Assembly: GCA_007751475.1 (NCBI GenBank)
Contig: CP036434.1
Span: forward strand, 6,763,524 to 6,827,523
DNA from: Saltatorellus ferox
GTDB taxonomy: Bacteria; Planctomycetota; UBA1135; GCA-002686595
Direction: 5' to 3'
Length of the DNA: 64,000 nt
Shown here: positions 62,182-64,000 of the stretch, piece by piece
Position numbering within the stretch: the stretch's first letter is position 1
Layout of the letters: each line of letters begins with the position of its first letter
The notes under the pieces: model-generated
Told to the model about the DNA's origin: nothing
The model's database searches: none
Seen by the model: only the letters and a program-made list of their open reading frames with translations
Made by a program: the position numbers and the translations under genes

Positions 62182-62639
62182 CCGAACCCGAACCCGAACG
62201 CGTGCTCGTGAGCGCCTGCCTGCTGGGTCGCGACTGCACCTACAAGGCGGGCAACAACCGCGACTCGATCCTCCTCCAGCGGCTCCGGGAAGAGGGCGCC
62301 GTCGCGGTCCCGTTCTGTCCGGAGGAACACGGTGGCCTGGGAACCCCGCGGCCCCCTGCGGACCTCACGGCCAGCGCCGCCGACGTCTTGGCGGGCCGCG
62401 GTCGAATCGTGACGGACGGCGGCGTGGACGTCACGGCGGAGTTCCTGGCGGGGGCGGAAGGGGCGCTGGCGCTCTGTCGGCGGGAAGGCCTTCGACGCGC
62501 CTTTCTGAAGGAGCGCTCCCCCTCCTGCGGATGCGCGGCCACCCACGTCAACGGAGAAGTGGTGCCCGGCCCGGGCGTCACGGCCCAGCTCCTGGGGGAC
62601 GCCGGGATCGAGTGCGAGGGCGTCGAAGGCCGCCAGTAG
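62178..62639 (+). CDS. DUF523 family protein
   Basis: 153 residues from the ATG at 62178, which overlaps the YigZ stop (ATGA). Motifs SACLLGRDCTYKAGNN near the start and LKERSPSCGC near residue 115 give conserved Cys pairs that look like a metal or Fe-S site, and an ERSPSCGC signature is diagnostic of DUF523. Members occur alone or fused to DUF1722; the biochemical role is not established. Last gene of the overlapping four-gene unit. Confidence 0.9.
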   Translation: MTEPEPERVLVSACLLGRDCTYKAGNNRDSILLQRLREEGAVAVPFCPEEHGGLGTPRPPADLTASAADVLAGRGRIVTDGGVDVTAEFLAGAEGALALCRREGLRRAFLKERSPSCGCAATHVNGEVVPGPGVTAQLLGDAGIECEGVEGRQ

Positions 62640-62690
62640 CGGCCTGGCAATAGCGGCCTGGCAGCCAAGCCGCCGCCGGGTCCGACGGCG

Positions 62691-64000
62691 TCAGGGCCGG
62701 AAGCGCGCCGCGATCGCTCCCGAGAAGTTGGTCGAGGCGCCGAGCGGGCCGCCGATGTCCCGGTACCACGCCTGGAAGACCCACGTCGATCCGGCCTGCA
62801 CGTGACTCAGCCCCGCGTTGAACGGGTGCGACTCCAGGTCCAGCGCGAAACTCATCGTTCCGCTGCCGCTCGCGACGCGCACGCCCGCGCGGAAGAGCGA
62901 GAGGCCGCCCGGATCCACGCAGCGCATCCCGTTGCCCGCGGGCACCGATGTGGCGCCTGGGCCGTAGAAAAGGATGCCGAGCGTGTAGGGCGCCGTGCCC
63001 GCGATGTTCAGCACGAGATCGTTGCGGGACAGGATCGTCGATCCAGCGGGGGTCATCGACGCGCCGGGGCCTGCCACGTTGGGCATACCGTCACAGATCG
63101 CCAGAAGCGAGTCGGCGGGCGCCACGCGGTAGATCTCTCCGTCCACGTAGTCGGCGATCAGGAGTTCACCCTGACCATCGATGCCGAAGGTCACGGGCAG
63201 CGTGAGGTTTGCGCCCGAGGGATAGACCGTCACCCCGTGCTCGATCACGTTCACGGAGCCCGCACCGTCGGAGCGCGCGGACCAGATCCTGTGGGAACAG
63301 AAGTCCGTGAAGACGAAGGCTCCGTTCAGATCGGGGACGCTGGTACTCTCCGCCACACGGCCGCCGGTGATGGAACAACCCATTCCGTGGTTGTACTCGA
63401 AGACCGGCGCCGTGAACGTGGGCTCGGTGCAGTCGGGGTGCACGGCGCAGCCGTCTCCCGTGAAACACGTGGACCCCTCGACGGCGGGCCAGCCGAAGTT
63501 GAGGCCAGCGCCACCCGCGGGGATGTAGTCGACCTCCTCACGCTGGACCTCACCCACGTCGGCGATCCAAAGATCGCCGTTGGACGAATCCACGCACCAC
63601 TTCCACGGATGCCGGAGCCCGTAGTGCAGGATCTCGGGCCTCACGCCCGCCATGCCGATGAAGGGATTGTCGGCCGGGATCGTGTAGGGCAGTGCGCCCG
63701 AGACGTCGATGCGGATCATCGTGCCGAGGAGGTTGGAACGGTCCTGCGCGCGGCACATGGGATCACCGCCGGGCTTGCCGTCCCCGATGCCGAGGAGCAA
63801 ACGTCCCTCGGGATCGAAGCCGATGTGTCCACCGCCATGGCTCTTGCCGTCCTGGGGCACGCGCAGGACCTCCACCAGTGACGCTGGGTCGAGGCGATCC
63901 TCGTTGCCCACCATGGTGGTCATGCGAACGAGCACTCCGTCGACGCCGTCGGTTCCGTTCTCGGCGTCGTACCAGAGAAAAACGTGGCCCGACGCCGGGT
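62691..64000 (-). CDS. PQQ-type sugar dehydrogenase with shared C-terminal domain, 5' end outside window
   Basis: The frame is open through the right edge (VFLWYDAENGTDGVDG precedes the first listed Met), so the N-terminus with signal peptide and early blades is missing. Visible glucose/sorbosone dehydrogenase motifs: SHGGGHIGFDPEGRLLLGIG, GLRHPWKWCVDSSNGDLWIA, DVGEVQREEVDYIPAGG, NFGWPAVEG and IDGQGELLIADYVDGEIYR. These enzymes oxidise sugars or alcohols at a six-bladed propeller in the periplasm. The last ~115 residues are the envelope domain of the other secreted genes (CVDPGGLSLFRAGV, AGSTWVFQAWYRD, STNFSGAI), a fusion of a recognisable enzyme to that domain. Confidence 0.9.
   Translation of the reverse strand, partial: PASGHVFLWYDAENGTDGVDGVLVRMTTMVGNEDRLDPASLVEVLRVPQDGKSHGGGHIGFDPEGRLLLGIGDGKPGGDPMCRAQDRSNLLGTMIRIDVSGALPYTIPADNPFIGMAGVRPEILHYGLRHPWKWCVDSSNGDLWIADVGEVQREEVDYIPAGGAGLNFGWPAVEGSTCFTGDGCAVHPDCTEPTFTAPVFEYNHGMGCSITGGRVAESTSVPDLNGAFVFTDFCSHRIWSARSDGAGSVNVIEHGVTVYPSGANLTLPVTFGIDGQGELLIADYVDGEIYRVAPADSLLAICDGMPNVAGPGASMTPAGSTILSRNDLVLNIAGTAPYTLGILFYGPGATSVPAGNGMRCVDPGGLSLFRAGVRVASGSGTMSFALDLESHPFNAGLSHVQAGSTWVFQAWYRDIGGPLGASTNFSGAIAARFRP

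Noticed and set aside
1..64000. tRNA, rRNA or CRISPR arrays
   Set aside because: No cloverleaf with a GGTTCRAAT-type T arm, no rRNA motif and no regularly spaced direct repeats with unique spacers were seen; the repeats here are inverted elements or a short in-frame tandem.

Overview
The window is high-GC bacterial chromosome with strong G/C third-position codon bias. Many large secreted or envelope proteins, carboxypeptidase-regulatory-like domains, a sigma factor fused to extracytoplasmic domains, and repeated use of one C-terminal 'GETW-FQ-W-RD-SNF' domain all point to a planctomycete-like organism with a large genome. That assignment is inferred from gene content; no rRNA marker is present. 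I found no tRNA, rRNA or CRISPR array.

Left part (1-24 kb): a broken IS256-type transposase at the edge is followed by four minus-strand secreted proteins sharing one C-terminal domain; two of them are adjacent tandem paralogs. Next come a 1083-residue secreted protein with two CxxCH haem motifs, a carboxypeptidase-regulatory-like membrane-anchored protein, a PhoD-type phosphatase with a flavin-binding PNPOx-fold partner, and a truncated orphan of regulatory-like domains. Then come a 906-residue ECF sigma factor fused through a membrane segment to a large extracytoplasmic part, an unrecognised membrane-anchored protein and an HExxH protein. A relic shows that the haem-gene end/PNPOx/phosphatase-end block was once duplicated and later gutted.

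Middle (24-46 kb): an H-NOX / histidine kinase / RR-HDOD / RR-EAL operon forms a complete gas-sensing to cyclic-di-GMP circuit. It is followed by a 1285-residue Ig-like lipoprotein, a small tail-anchored protein, and a divergent pair. One member of the pair is a 1632-residue kinase-like/TPR/GAF/sigma-54-activator fusion; the other is a secreted protein with a good -24/-12 promoter facing away from the activator gene. An accessory island (40.9-42.9 kb) holds an HTH protein with a 27-bp tandem repeat and a small membrane protein. An FG-GAP protein and glutamine synthetase follow.

Right part (46.5-64 kb): a SAM methyltransferase overlaps a small gene with an in-frame TGA followed by a SECIS-like hairpin, a selenoprotein candidate. 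Non-autonomous ~160-210 bp inverted-repeat elements with CTAG at both ends are conspicuous; three unrelated ones sit head to tail at 51.76-52.31 kb, sharing CTAG junctions. Then come a SEL1-repeat protein, a DJ-1/PfpI protein, an FG-GAP/tail-fibre-like surface protein, a fused MFS/spermidine-synthase-like protein, a GT4 glycosyltransferase, and an ABC-2 polysaccharide-export permease with an inserted Calx-beta-like domain. A tightly overlapping operon (2OG oxygenase, truA, YigZ/IMPACT, DUF523) follows, and finally a PQQ-type sugar dehydrogenase cut by the window edge.
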